Assembly: GCF_002028455.1 (NCBI RefSeq)
Contig: NZ_MWUM01000019.1
Location: 1 to 64,000 of the forward strand
Direction of reading: 5' to 3'
Length of the DNA: 64,000 bases
Source: Zoogloea sp. LCSB751
GTDB lineage: Bacteria > Pseudomonadota > Gammaproteobacteria > Burkholderiales > Rhodocyclaceae
The notes below the pieces were generated by a model that saw only the letters and a list, made by a program, of their open reading frames with translations, was not told the origin of the DNA and made no database searches. Each line of letters begins with the position of its first letter. The stretch's first letter is position 1. The translations under genes were made by a program, and so were the position numbers. Shown here one piece after another: positions 47,598-56,551 of this stretch.

Positions 47598-47980
47598 GCG
47601 AGAACCGCCTGCCCGATTACCTCGACCACATTCAGCAGGCCGCAACCGATGCGCGCAGCTTCGTGGAAGGGATGGCCAAGGACGACTTCTTGGCCGACAA
47701 GCGCACCCAGCAGGCCGTCATCATGAGCCTGATCGTCATCGGCGAGGCGGCCACAAAGGTGATGGATGGCTACGTCGAGTTCACCCAGGCGCATGCCGAC
47801 GTGCCGTGGCGCAGCATGCGCAATATGCGTAATCGCATGGCTCACGGCTATTTCGACATCAACCTCGATGTGGTGTGGGAGACGGTACAGGAATGGCTGC
47901 CGGCGTTGCTCCAGCAATTGCCCGCCGTGCGTCAGGATGCCGACGATGAAGACCGTAACGACAAAGGCATGGAGCCATGA
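47594..47980 (+). CDS. hepT: HepT-type toxin (DUF86)
   Basis: A 128-residue HEPN protein. The RNase motif R-x4-H-x-Y lies in RNMRNRMAHGYFD (about 76-88); the Tyr is the residue AMPylated by MntA. Upstream helices (YLDHIQQAATDARSFVEGM) match DUF86. It forms a toxin-antitoxin pair with the preceding gene. Confidence 0.88.
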   Translation: MSENRLPDYLDHIQQAATDARSFVEGMAKDDFLADKRTQQAVIMSLIVIGEAATKVMDGYVEFTQAHADVPWRSMRNMRNRMAHGYFDINLDVVWETVQEWLPALLQQLPAVRQDADDEDRNDKGMEP

Positions 47981-47995
47981 CCAATCAAGCCGCCG

Positions 47996-48170
47996 ATGTT
48001 CGGCCCCTCTGGCGTGTTCGATCCCGCGACCTATGAGCCGCGCTCGGGCAAGACCTTCTGGATGGCCGCAACGGACGTGAGTTCGCTGGTGGGCAAGGAG
48101 GCAGCAGCCGACACGCTCATCGGCAACTGCACGACCGCACGACCAGCCTCCCGTTCAAATTCGAGTTAGA
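47996..48170 (+). other. Short open frame of unknown origin
   Basis: 58 codons from ATG 47996 (MFGPSGVFDPATYEPRSGKT) to TAG 48170. The DNA between hepT and the cupin gene has no other candidate. The sequence looks protein-like at first but matches no family I know; it may be a gene fragment. Confidence 0.25.
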
Positions 48171-48216
48171 ACTCATATCCAGCCTGTCTGGGGGCACTGT
48201 GAAAGAGGGATCTCCG

Positions 48217-48573
48217 ATGACTGTTGAATCGAGAATATTTTCTGTAGCCGAGTATGTTCAGCCGTCCGAAGGCGAGCCTATTCGTTCCGTTGTGCTTGAA
48301 ACCCGAGACTCAATTATCGTGGTTTGGCATGTCCATCCCGGGCAGGAAATTGCGGCTCACATTCATCCTCACGGCCAAGACACGTGGACTGTTTTGTCGG
48401 GAATGGCTGATTACTTTCAGGGCAATGGGATTGTTCGTGCCCTCAGGGAAGGTGAGATAGCCGTGGCAAGACCGGGCCAAGTGCACGGGGCGCGAAATAC
48501 AGGTACCGAGCCATTTGTGTTCGTCTCGGTTGTGGCATCAGCCAATGCCGGTTTCGTATTGGCTGAGCGATAG
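48217..48573 (+). CDS. Cupin-domain protein
   Basis: A 118-residue single-domain cupin. Motif 1 is WHVHPGQEIAAHIHPHGQDTW (His, His, Gln and so on) and motif 2 GEIAVARPGQVHGARNTG. The metal ligands His/His/His are present. Substrate unknown. Start 48217 follows AAAGAGGGA; a GTG at 48199 would extend by six residues. It is a lone gene; 48574-48827 after it shows only short open frames. Confidence 0.85.
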   Translation: MTVESRIFSVAEYVQPSEGEPIRSVVLETRDSIIVVWHVHPGQEIAAHIHPHGQDTWTVLSGMADYFQGNGIVRALREGEIAVARPGQVHGARNTGTEPFVFVSVVASANAGFVLAER

Positions 48574-48827
48574 AGCCCAATCTCTGGAGTTGGTCCAATG
48601 AGCGGTCGGGGAGATAGGTAACAGACATGCAGCGGACACGGCTGCTAAACCAGGTCGCAAACCTCCTTGCGTCGCAGCGTGCCGCAAGCGACGCGATCAA
48701 TCGAATGGGGTCGGCATGAGACTGAACACCATCCAGTTCCCGACCGCGTAGCCGCCTGTCCTGCCGATCAGGTCTTGACCATCGACGCCTGGGATCAGTC
48801 CTGAATGTTCTTGGAGACCACTACGTT

Positions 48828-49154
48828 ATGAGCCGCAGCCGCCGCAAAACACCCATCGTCGGGCACACGACCTGCGGCAGCGAGCGCGAGGACAAGAAGC
48901 TCTGGCATCAGCGCTGGCGCACCCGTGAGCGCACGGCGCTGACCAGCGCGTCGCCCGAAGCCCTGAGCGCCCATCTGCCCCTGCTGGAAAACCAGGCCAG
49001 CAGCGTCTGGTCGATGGGCAAGGATGGCCGCTCCTACTGGCCCGTCAAGCGCCAGGCCGCCACGGCGGATCGCATCGCCAATCACAAGGGACGCAACCCG
49101 CAAGAACGCGCCTCCCTGAAAAAGCGCCTGCTGCGCAAGTGGATGAGCAAATGA
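48828..49154 (+). CDS. Basic hypothetical protein, first of a three-gene operon
   Basis: A 108-residue, very basic protein (SRSRRKTPIVGHTTCGSERE, KRLLRKWMSK tail). It could bind nucleic acid. Its stop overlaps the next start (ATGA at 49151), and the three genes then run into the resolvase. I recognise no family. Confidence 0.6.
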   Translation: MSRSRRKTPIVGHTTCGSEREDKKLWHQRWRTRERTALTSASPEALSAHLPLLENQASSVWSMGKDGRSYWPVKRQAATADRIANHKGRNPQERASLKKRLLRKWMSK

Positions 49155-49651
49155 AGCTCTCCTTCCATCAGCACATTGCGCTGTTCTGGATGATCGGTGC
49201 TCCGGGCGTCTTCGCGCCCGTGATCGAGAACGCCAAGCGGCCCGATGCCGGCGCCGTCATGGCGTGGGGTGTCGCGATCGTGGCGGTGATGATCCTCTTC
49301 ACCCCTTTGCTGCTGCGCTGTCCACCATTCCGGCGCTGGTATGGCCGGACGGATGCGCTGTCGGAGCGGCAGCGCCAGGCGCTTGCCGAGCGCGGCCTGC
49401 GCCGCTACTACCAGACCGCTTTCGATGACGGCTACGTGCCCCGCGTGATGCCCTACGTGTGGCGCATCATCTGGACGGTCGGCGGGTTGATGGCTGTGAC
49501 CGCCGTACTGCCTACCAACACCGGACGGCCAGCCTTCGATGCCTTGGTGGTCTTCTCGACCTGGTATCCGATAGGCGTGATGCTGCTGGTTTTCGCGTCG
49601 AGGCCCCTTGGCCGGTTGATTCGCCAAAGAGCACAGGAGCGGCGGAAATGA
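49151..49651 (+). CDS. Inner-membrane hypothetical protein
   Basis: A 166-residue protein with about four membrane helices: HIALFWMIGAPGVFAPVI, AVMAWGVAIVAVMILFTPLLL, VWRIIWTVGGLMAVTAVLP and FDALVVFSTWYPIGVMLLVF. A basic loop RRWYGRTDALSERQRQ lies in the middle. It is translationally coupled on both sides. Function unknown. Confidence 0.65.
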   Translation: MKLSFHQHIALFWMIGAPGVFAPVIENAKRPDAGAVMAWGVAIVAVMILFTPLLLRCPPFRRWYGRTDALSERQRQALAERGLRRYYQTAFDDGYVPRVMPYVWRIIWTVGGLMAVTAVLPTNTGRPAFDALVVFSTWYPIGVMLLVFASRPLGRLIRQRAQERRK

Positions 49652-50019
49652 GCACGTCAACCATCGAGGCGCTGGCCAGCGCCTGGGCAAGGATTGCCGA
49701 GGAAGCGGAATTCCCCGCTGACTACGAGGGGACTGCCACACCACAAGCGCATCGGGCTAGCGAAGCTATTCAGGAGCAGATTCGGGAGCGCATCGTCGCC
49801 ACCAACGACATGCGGCTGTTCAGCCTGCTGCACCTGCTGGGTCAGGCGTCGCTGCGCATGGAGCAAGCGCTGTGGCCGGAGGATTACGAGCGGATGACGC
49901 GCGAGGTTGAGGAAGCCCTGCGGCAAGCCACCGACGCCAACGCCAGATCGTACACCCACGAAGAAGTGATGCAGGCGATGCAGGAACGCATCGACCGGGC
50001 GCGAGACAAGCCATGTTGA
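49648..50019 (+). CDS. Antitoxin-like helical protein upstream of the resolvase
   Basis: A 123-residue helical acidic protein, starting ATG 49648 over the previous stop and ending seven bases inside the resolvase gene. Its C-terminus YTHEEVMQAMQERIDRARD resembles the tail of small RelB/ParD/Phd-type antitoxins. No toxin gene is adjacent, so that idea is weak. Confidence 0.6.
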   Translation: MSTSTIEALASAWARIAEEAEFPADYEGTATPQAHRASEAIQEQIRERIVATNDMRLFSLLHLLGQASLRMEQALWPEDYERMTREVEEALRQATDANARSYTHEEVMQAMQERIDRARDKPC

Positions 50020-50570
50020 TTGGCTATGCGCGCGTCTCGACGCAGGATCAGAACCTGGAGCTGCAACGCGAAGCCTTGAGCAAGGCCGGATGTAAAAAGG
50101 TCTTCGAGGACAAGGTGAGTGGCACGCGGGCAGACCGGCCTGGCTTGGCCAAGACGCTCGAAATGCTGCGCGAAGGCGATACTTTGGTCGTCTGGAAGCT
50201 CGACCGGCTGGGCCGGTCGGTCAAGCAACTGGTCGATCTGGTCGGCGATCTGCACAAGCACGGTGTCCAGTTCAGGAGCCTCACCGACTCCATCGACACC
50301 GGCACACCATCCGGGCGGTTCTTCTTCCACGTCATGGCGAGCCTTGCCGAAATGGAGCGCGAGCTGACCGTCGAGCGCACCCGCGCCGGGCTGGAAGTCG
50401 CCAAGCAGCTCGGCCGCAAAGGCGGCCGCAAGCCGAAGATGACCGACAGCAAGATCGAGTCGGCCAAGAAGCTGCTGGCCAGCGGGGTGCCGCCCAAGGA
50501 CGTGGCCAAGAACCTCGGCGTGTCCATTCCGACGCTGTACCGCTGGGTGCCAGCCTCCACGCACGCTTAG
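50013..50570 (+). CDS. tnpR: Tn3-family serine resolvase TnpR
   Basis: A 185-residue serine resolvase/invertase: MLIGYARVSTQDQNLELQREAL with Ser near 9, YEDK-type FEDKVSGTRADRPGL, LDRLGRSVKQL, MASLAEMERELTVERT and a C-terminal helix-turn-helix (PPKDVAKNLGVSIPTLYRWV). Unlike Tn21 it lies far from tnpA. Its last codons are GCT-TAG, with TAG supplied by the right terminal repeat. It is translationally coupled to the operon above. Confidence 0.92.
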   Translation: MLIGYARVSTQDQNLELQREALSKAGCKKVFEDKVSGTRADRPGLAKTLEMLREGDTLVVWKLDRLGRSVKQLVDLVGDLHKHGVQFRSLTDSIDTGTPSGRFFFHVMASLAEMERELTVERTRAGLEVAKQLGRKGGRKPKMTDSKIESAKKLLASGVPPKDVAKNLGVSIPTLYRWVPASTHA

Positions 50571-50603
50571 CGTGCTTTATTTTCCGTTTTCTGAGACGAC
50601 CCC
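50566..50603 (-). repeat. Right 38-bp terminal inverted repeat
   Basis: Starts CTTAGCGTGCTTTATTTTCC and ends GAGACGACCCC, the exact complement of the left repeat. It is followed by the ACCTA duplication. Confidence 0.95.
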
Positions 50604-50938
50604 ACCTAGGTGTAGGAGGCCTGCCTCTCAATCGTTACCTCGTTGAGATCGAGATCCCGGATCAAGCCTGGGACCGGCGCGAGGAACATGCTGAAGCTAC
50701 GCTGCCAGTCGGCTGGGACGCAGCGCCCCCGGGCAAAGTGAGCTTGGATTTCGGGGATGACTGGCTGCAGTCCATGCGCTCGCCCGTAATCCTTTTGCCC
50801 TCATCCATTGCGCCTGAGGATTCGGTGATACTCATCAATCCTGCCCATCCAGATGCAAAGGGTGTTACCGCGAAGAAGACCCGGCGTTGGTTTTACGATC
50901 CGCGGACCTTCATCGCGAGTAAGCCTTCAAGCGCCTAG
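50604..50938 (+). pseudogene. RES toxin, 3' fragment right of the transposon
   Basis: Includes the right ACCTA copy (50604-50608). In frame from 50606 it reads L-GVGGLPLNRYLVEIEIPDQA and continues to SPVILLPSSIAPEDSVILIN, PAHPDAK and FYDPRTF, which are RES-domain C-terminal features. Joined to ETMVHL on the left, this restores a continuous RES reading frame across the insertion. No start codon serves it now. Confidence 0.85.
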
Positions 50939-50958
50939 GCGTACCAGCGAGCACGCCA

Positions 50959-51177
50959 TCAGCTCTCAGCGGAAATACCCACCTGGATAGGTGTATAGCC
51001 CGCTTCGACAAGCACTTCCTGGAGCTCGGTCGTGGTCATCGTTTTCGTCGCAATCGAAACCTGATGCTGTTTCAGATCGATCGCGACGGTGGCGTCGGGC
51101 GCGGCCTCCTTCACCGCCTTGGTGATCGTGCTGGCACAGTGGCCACAGGTCATGTCTTGAATGGCGAAGGTGATCAT
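50959..51177 (-). CDS. copZ: CopZ-like copper chaperone
   Basis: A 72-residue HMA domain: MITFAIQDMTCGHCASTITKAV carries the MxCxxC copper site. It ferries Cu(I) in the cytoplasm, probably to CopA encoded divergently. Start 51177 gives the family N-terminus; longer readings are rejected. A CueR-type operator lies upstream. Confidence 0.9.
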   Translation of the reverse strand: MITFAIQDMTCGHCASTITKAVKEAAPDATVAIDLKQHQVSIATKTMTTTELQEVLVEAGYTPIQVGISAES

Positions 51178-51225
51178 GATGTTCTCCTTTGAGGGTTGAG
51201 AAACGGTTCGTATGAAACACTCTGG

Positions 51226-51246
51226 ACCTTCCCACCGTTGGAAGGT
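51226..51246 (-). promoter_or_regulatory. CueR-type operator for copZ
   Basis: ACCTTCCCACCGTTGGAAGG plus T is a near-perfect CueR dyad. On the minus strand TTGACC and CAGAGT flank it with a 19-base spacer, the usual layout of MerR-type activation. Confidence 0.8.
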
Positions 51247-51286
51247 CAAGCGTTGCCTCAAGAAATTCAGGTGACGCCGACCCTTG

Positions 51287-51307
51287 ACCTTCCCACCGTG
51301 GGAAACT
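51287..51307 (+). promoter_or_regulatory. CueR-type operator for copA
   Basis: ACCTTCCCACCGTGGGAAAC plus T, directly after TTGACC (51284-51289). CACCAT follows at 19 bases as a weak -10. It lies just before copA; it is a second copy of the site at 51226-51246. Confidence 0.8.
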
Positions 51308-51343
51308 TCACCATGCAGACACATCTTCGTTTTGGAGCGAAAC

Positions 51344-53758
51344 ATGTCTGCATCCCTCTCGATGCCTTCCCTGGTCCAGCATCACCTCCGCGTCACTGGA
51401 ATGACCTGTGCGACGTGCGCCACGCGCATTGAAAAAGCACTCGCAAAGCTGCCGGACGTCCAGGCAGTCAGCGTCAATCTCGCCACTGAAGAGGCCATCG
51501 TCAGCACTGCGGCGACACTCCAGCCTGCTGTTCTCGCCGAGGCCGTGCGTGCCGCGGGCTATGATGTGGAAACACGTACGACCGAACTGCAGATCGGCGG
51601 CATGAGCTGCGCCTCCTGCGTGTCCCGTCTCGAAAAGGCGCTCCTGAAAGTGCCCGGCGTGCTCAGCGCAACAGTCAACCTCGCCACTGAGAAAGCCCGG
51701 ATCGAGAGCGTCACCTCCATTTCCTATGCCACGCTTGCCGCAGCCGTTGAGGCGGCCGGCTACACTGCATCTCCCGTCGCGCAGGCTCAGCCATCCGCAC
51801 CACCGCTTCATCGGCGGCCTGAATGGTGGCCGGTCCTTGTCAGCGCCCTGATGACGCTTCCTCTTGTCGTACCCATGGTGCTACAGGTCTTGGGATACCA
51901 CTGGATGCTCAGCGGTGAGTGGCAACTCGCCTTGGCCACACCGGTGCAGTTCTGGCTCGGTTGGCGCTTCTACGTTGCCGGCTGGAAGGCGCTGAAGGCA
52001 CGCGCCGGCAACATGGATCTCCTCGTGGCGCTCGGGACCTCCGCGGCTTACGGGCTATCCGTCTATATGCTGCTCCAGCAGGCCGGCGCGGGGATGCCCC
52101 ACCTCTACTTCGAAGCCTCCACCGCGGTCATCACGCTGGTGTTGCTGGGCAAGTGGCTGGAGCACCGGGCCAAACGGCAAACCGCCGATGCGATCCGTGC
52201 GCTGAATGCACTTCGCCCGACGATCGCCCGCGTCTGGATCGATGGTCAAGAGATCGATACGCCGGTCGAGCAACTGTCGCTGTCGGACGTCGTGGTGGTT
52301 CGCCCGGGCGAGCGGATTCCCGTCGACGGCGAGGTGCTGGAAGGCCAGAGCGAAGTCGATGAATCGCTGATCACCGGCGAGAGTCGCCCGGCGCCCAAGT
52401 CACCCGGCCAAACGGTCACCGGGGGGGCCATGAATGGTGCCGGCCTCCTGCGCGTCCGCACGACTGCGATCGGCACCGAAACCACCTTGGCGCGCATCAT
52501 CCGGATGGTCGAATCGGCCCAGGCCGCGAAAGCGCCCATTCAGCGGATCGTGGACCGTGTCAGCGCGGTCTTCGTGCCCGTCGTCCTGCTGATTGCCGCG
52601 GCAACCTTCACGGGTTGGATGCTGGTGTCGGGCAGCTGGGAGACGGCGATCCTCAACGCGGTCGCAGTCCTAGTGATTGCCTGTCCCTGCGCCCTGGGGC
52701 TCGCAACCCCCACGTCGATCATGGCAGGGACAGGGGTTGCCGCACGACATGGCATTCTGATCAAGGACGCCTCCGCTCTTGAGGTCGCCCATGCAGTCAC
52801 GGCCGCTGCGTTTGACAAGACCGGCACCCTGACCGAAGGCAAACCGTCCCTGACGACCCTCATCGCTGCCGAAGGCCTTGATGAGGCCGACGTGCTCAAG
52901 CTGGCGGCGGCCCTCCAGCAAACCAGCGAACATCCCCTTGCTCATGCGGTTCTGGAACGGGCCGATGCGCTCAGTCTGGATGTTCCCGGGGTCCGCGATG
53001 CGACCGCCCTGCCAGGACGAGGTATCCAGGGTGTTGTCGGGAACGAAGTGTTCGCGCTCGGCAGTGCCCGCCTGATGACGGAACGCGGGGCCGATGGTGG
53101 CCTTCTTCAGTCACACGCCCAACAGTTGGAGGCTGAAGGACAGACCGTATCGTGGTTGTTGCGCGGCCAGGGCAATGAATGGGAAGTTCTGGGGGTATTG
53201 GCTTTCGGTGATTCGATCAAGAAAGCGTCCTTTGCCGCCATCAAACGGTTGCAAGCCCTAGGCATCAAGACCGTGATGCTCACCGGGGACAATCGGGGCA
53301 GTGCGCAAGCCGTGGCCAGATCGCTGGGCATCGACGACGTGAGGGCCGAGTTGCTGCCTGGGGACAAGGCCTCCATCGTGCAATCCCTGCGCGACCAGGG
53401 CCACGTCGTAGCCATGGTGGGCGACGGCTTGAATGATGCGCCCAGCCTCGTGGCTGCAGACGTCGGGCTCGGTATGTCCACGGGAACAGATGTGGCAATG
53501 GAAGCCGCTGGAATCACGCTCATGCGTGGCGATCCGCGCCTGGTTGCGGACGCCTTCGACGTGTCCCGGAGAACCTACTCGAAGATCAAGCAAGGCTTGT
53601 TCTGGGCCTTTGCCTACAATGCGCTAGGGATTCCGTTGGCGGCCTTTGGCATGTTGAATCCCGTTGTTGCGGGGGCCGCCATGGCATTCAGCAGTGTCAG
53701 CGTCGTGGCCAATGCATTGCTCCTGCGCCGTTGGCGCGGGGCATCCGCCGTGCAATGA
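51344..53758 (+). CDS. copA: Cu(I)-exporting P-type ATPase CopA
   Basis: An 804-residue P1B-type ATPase. It has two N-terminal HMA domains (MTCATC at about 19-24 and MSCASC at about 87-92), eight membrane helices and the transport motif VIACPCALGLATP. Phosphorylation is at DKTGTLTEG, and the hinge is MVGDGLNDAPSL. It pumps Cu(I) or Ag(I) out of the cytoplasm. ATG 51344 has GGAG upstream; MPSL at 51362 is possible. Confidence 0.96.
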   Translation: MSASLSMPSLVQHHLRVTGMTCATCATRIEKALAKLPDVQAVSVNLATEEAIVSTAATLQPAVLAEAVRAAGYDVETRTTELQIGGMSCASCVSRLEKALLKVPGVLSATVNLATEKARIESVTSISYATLAAAVEAAGYTASPVAQAQPSAPPLHRRPEWWPVLVSALMTLPLVVPMVLQVLGYHWMLSGEWQLALATPVQFWLGWRFYVAGWKALKARAGNMDLLVALGTSAAYGLSVYMLLQQAGAGMPHLYFEASTAVITLVLLGKWLEHRAKRQTADAIRALNALRPTIARVWIDGQEIDTPVEQLSLSDVVVVRPGERIPVDGEVLEGQSEVDESLITGESRPAPKSPGQTVTGGAMNGAGLLRVRTTAIGTETTLARIIRMVESAQAAKAPIQRIVDRVSAVFVPVVLLIAAATFTGWMLVSGSWETAILNAVAVLVIACPCALGLATPTSIMAGTGVAARHGILIKDASALEVAHAVTAAAFDKTGTLTEGKPSLTTLIAAEGLDEADVLKLAAALQQTSEHPLAHAVLERADALSLDVPGVRDATALPGRGIQGVVGNEVFALGSARLMTERGADGGLLQSHAQQLEAEGQTVSWLLRGQGNEWEVLGVLAFGDSIKKASFAAIKRLQALGIKTVMLTGDNRGSAQAVARSLGIDDVRAELLPGDKASIVQSLRDQGHVVAMVGDGLNDAPSLVAADVGLGMSTGTDVAMEAAGITLMRGDPRLVADAFDVSRRTYSKIKQGLFWAFAYNALGIPLAAFGMLNPVVAGAAMAFSSVSVVANALLLRRWRGASAVQ

Positions 53759-53788
53759 CCCACTCCATAATCCAGAAGGAACGCCATC

Positions 53789-54250
53789 ATGAACATTGGT
53801 GAGGCCGCCAGGCTCTCTGGAATCTCGGCCAAGATGATTCGTCACTATGAGGGGGTTCAACTGCTTTCCCCGGCACAACGAACCGACTCAGGGTATCGGC
53901 AGTACACGGAGAACGACGTACGTGCCCTCCAGTTCATCCGTCGTGCGCGCGACCTCGGCTTCTCCATCGACGAGATCCGCGATCTGCTCAGTCTCTGGCA
54001 AGACCGCAACCGTCCAAGTCGCGAGGTCAAGGCGCTGGCTGCGGTGCATCTGGAAACACTCGACAAACGCTTGAAAGAACTGCATTCCATGAAATCCGCA
54101 CTGGAACATCTGGTCCACGGCTGCCAGGGAAATGATCGCCCTGACTGTCCGATCCTGGAGACCTTGGCAGGAAGCGGCGACGAGGCCACGTCGGAAGCCA
54201 ACGCGGCGTCGCTCAAGCGCCATCGCCGCGGCCACCAAATCACGGGCTGA
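53789..54250 (+). CDS. cueR: CueR copper-responsive regulator
   Basis: A 153-residue MerR-family protein: MNIGEAARLSGISAKMIRHY begins the helix-turn-helix. The metal loop is CQGNDRPDC (C-x7-C as in CueR). It senses Cu(I)/Ag(I) and activates promoters with the dyads at 51226 and 51287. It lies 30 bases after copA. Confidence 0.93.
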   Translation: MNIGEAARLSGISAKMIRHYEGVQLLSPAQRTDSGYRQYTENDVRALQFIRRARDLGFSIDEIRDLLSLWQDRNRPSREVKALAAVHLETLDKRLKELHSMKSALEHLVHGCQGNDRPDCPILETLAGSGDEATSEANAASLKRHRRGHQITG

Positions 54251-54368
54251 GCGGCTTGGTGTGCGGCCCTCGCCACCTCGACGAAATGCTTCTTGGTCCA
54301 AGCAAGAGAATTCCAAAGTCATGTATGCTGTTGGCGCGTTCCTTCACCAATTATGAGGAGAATTCGTA

Positions 54369-54617
54369 ATGCCGAACACGAAGACGACGGGGGGCAAGGC
54401 TGCGACGGCGGCGTCCAAGACCCTGCAAAGCAAGGCGACGGGCAACAATTCCAAGACTGCTGCCGGAAGTGCCCTCTCACAAAAAGACGCACCTAAGAAA
54501 CAGACCTCGCCGAAAGCCGCGACAGCGGCATCGAAGGTCCTGAACGATGGTCGAACCAGCGCCCAGTCGAAATCAGCAGCAGGCAGTGCCCTGGCACAGT
54601 CCAAGGGCAAGAAATGA
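54369..54617 (+). CDS. Small basic protein with internal repeat
   Basis: An 82-residue low-complexity basic protein. It has two copies of KAATAASK(T/V)L followed about 20 residues later by SK(T/S)AAGSAL(S/A)Q: copy one about 10-38, copy two about 49-78. GAGGAG precedes ATG 54369. No family function is known to me; it is histone-like in composition (Ala, Lys, Ser). Confidence 0.7.
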   Translation: MPNTKTTGGKAATAASKTLQSKATGNNSKTAAGSALSQKDAPKKQTSPKAATAASKVLNDGRTSAQSKSAAGSALAQSKGKK

Positions 54618-54765
54618 GGCCCCGTCGAGGGCGGCGAAGCGGGTCAGGACATCCTGACAATTTGATGACCGAGTTGTAACCGCCCGGTTCGGGAACGGTA
54701 AGGGTCGAAGTCGCATGATGTGTCTGCCAGTTAGTTCATAACAACGGAACCGAAGGAGATACATC

Positions 54766-55131
54766 ATGAAACTGATTTCGACCCTGTTTGCCTCTTTGAT
54801 GGTCGCCGCCGCAAGTGCCTACGCCGACCCGGGCATCGACAACCATGAAGAAGCCAACGGCCACATGTTGAATGAGGTCCAGAAGCAGAAGCCCACGGCG
54901 GCAGACGTCAAACTGGAGCGCGAGCGCCAGAAGAACCTGGACCGTGACAAGGGCAATCACGAGGAAGGCGTCGGAGGTCACGCCCTTCACGAAGTGAAGA
55001 AGATGGCCCCGGCCACCAAGGAGAGCCAAGCCAAGAAGCGGGCGGCCGAGAAGTCGCTCGACCGTGGCAAGGACAACCACGAAGAAGGCGTCGGCGGGCA
55101 CGGCCTCTACGAGGCCACCAAGGGTAAATAA
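54766..55131 (+). CDS. Secreted repeat protein with NHEEGVGGH motifs
   Basis: A 121-residue protein. The signal peptide MKLISTLFASLMVAAASAYA is followed by three repeats: GIDNHEEANGHMLNEV, GNHEEGVGGHALHEV and DNHEEGVGGHGLYEA, each ending a charged helix. The His and Glu set could bind metal in the periplasm. AAGGAG precedes ATG. Copper island location suggests metal buffering; inference only. Confidence 0.75.
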   Translation: MKLISTLFASLMVAAASAYADPGIDNHEEANGHMLNEVQKQKPTAADVKLERERQKNLDRDKGNHEEGVGGHALHEVKKMAPATKESQAKKRAAEKSLDRGKDNHEEGVGGHGLYEATKGK

Positions 55132-55141
55132 GAGGAATAAC

Positions 55142-55166
55142 GCGGCGGTCCTCCTTGGGCCGCCGC
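55142..55166. terminator. GC-rich hairpin between convergent genes
   Basis: GCGGCGG (55142-55148) pairs with CCGCCGC (55160-55166), followed by TTCACCTTC. It sits between the secreted repeat protein and the convergent restriction-like gene and may end both. Confidence 0.45.
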
Positions 55167-55186
55167 TTCACCTTCAGCCGCGCCCG

Positions 55187-56452
<1,266 letters not shown>

Positions 56453-56551
56453 GAACAAGAAAGGCAAGACAGATAATCGATCAGGATATCACCAAGCAAA
56501 GGTGCAACGGGGCTCGGGCCCACCTTTGCACAGGGGCTTTCCTGATGCCTT

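Larger units (their letters stand above)
30992..50603. mobile_element. 19.6-kb composite Tn3-family (Tn21-clade) mercury transposon
   Basis: The element is bounded by identical 38-bp inverted repeats (starting GGGGTCGTCTCAGAAAACGG at 30992, and its complement ending at 50603) and by a 5-bp duplication ACCTA. The left end carries tnpA, the right end a serine resolvase. Between them are a Tn5053-type tni module, a mer operon, a third Tn21-type repeat at 42400-42437, an IS91-type unit and cargo genes. The insertion splits a RES toxin gene whose frame resumes at 50606. It was inserted as one unit, because both outer flanks share the duplication. Confidence 0.95.
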
